This document shows, one piece after another, positions 59,950 through 60,000 of a DNA stretch of 60,000 nt. The notes beneath the pieces were generated by a model. That model was not told where the DNA came from, searched no databases, and saw only the letters and a program-made list of their open reading frames with translations. The stretch is from Liolophura sinensis (Eukaryota > Mollusca > Polyplacophora > Chitonida > Chitonidae): assembly GCF_032854445.1 (NCBI RefSeq), contig NC_088298.1, positions 17,939,976-17,999,975 of the forward strand, given 5' to 3'. Both the position numbers and the translations under genes were made by a program. Every line of letters starts with the position of its first letter. Positions within the stretch are counted from its first letter, which is position 1.

Positions 59950-60000
59950 CTCCAAACACTGCTGAAATCAGTGGGCCCTGAACATCAGGCAAGGACTGGC
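59950..60000 (-). CDS. Array unit U21: linker+VWA exon, cut by the window edge
   Basis: The last 51 bases of the exon are present (donor at 59949, SAVFGG end and preceding residues). This shows that the array continues beyond the window. Confidence 0.9.

Larger units (their letters stand above)
23802..60000 (-). repeat. Tandem array of a 1804-bp two-exon VWA module, 20 complete units plus a partial one
   Basis: Equivalent points recur at 1804 bp (twice 1805, once each for the indels in U10 and U18, and 1805 from U1 to U2). In transcript order a unit is: linker exon 348 bp, intron 233 bp, linker+VWA exon 1071 bp, intron 152 bp. Both exons are phase 1-1, so the whole array is one continuous frame when spliced. 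Units differ from one another at only a handful of positions, and introns are as similar as exons. I number the units U1 to U21 from left to right; transcription reads U21 first. The array runs off the right edge, so the total copy number is unknown. Confidence 0.97.

Noticed and set aside
23802-60000. Tandem cluster of separate VWA genes
   Set aside because: Units lack start codons, signal peptides, stops and poly(A) signals; 152- and 233-bp spacers with matching splice phases are introns.
23802-60000. CRISPR or phage-type repeat array
   Set aside because: The unit is 1.8 kb with two coding exons and no spacers; the sequence is eukaryotic.

Overview
This is a stretch of animal (eukaryotic) nuclear DNA. 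Coding blocks are short and bounded by GT/AG splice sites, introns are AT-rich and hold tRNA-derived SINEs, and a 200-base N gap marks a scaffold join. The SINE type, with a tail that ends in repeated AAATA after a conserved segment about slow-growing 'TTCTTGAGTACGGCGT', and the protein architecture suggest a lophotrochozoan, most likely a mollusc. That placement is inference.

Every recognisable coding exon lies on the minus strand, so transcription runs from right to left. All but one internal exon start and end in phase 1, so any subset can be joined without changing the reading frame. The exons encode two things: von Willebrand factor A (VWA) domains, and Thr/Pro/Lys/Glu-rich linkers that look like O-glycosylated stalks. 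I read the window as the middle and 3' part of one very large secreted or extracellular-matrix gene. No first exon, signal peptide or promoter is visible; the N-terminus lies beyond position 60000.

Layout: 46-9189 holds two single-exon VWA domains, a Thr-rich exon and several tiny exons (24-48 bp). 9600-11251 is a linker exon made of ten 84-bp repeats. 11749-11993 looks like an alternative last exon, with a Cys-containing C-terminus, a stop codon and an AATAAA signal. 12182-16529 has small linker exons and the most canonical VWA domain (14621-15193). 17293-20780 has two related exons that fuse a linker to a VWA domain; one of them carries four frameshifts. 23201-23302 is a small exon.

From about 23802 to the end of the window is the main find: a head-to-tail array of a 1804-bp unit, 20 complete copies plus the start of a 21st. 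Each unit has a 348-bp linker exon, a 233-bp intron, a 1071-bp linker+VWA exon and a 152-bp intron. Copies differ at only a few sites each, in introns as well as exons. Spliced together, the copies would give about 473 residues per unit, roughly 9,460 cysteine-free residues from the complete units alone. Nearly all of the VWA domains have lost the usual metal-binding (MIDAS) residues, which suggests a structural or adhesive polymer and not a metal-dependent receptor. Shared variants show that blocks of two and three units were duplicated together. Clusters of single-base indels in a few places look more like assembly error than biology.
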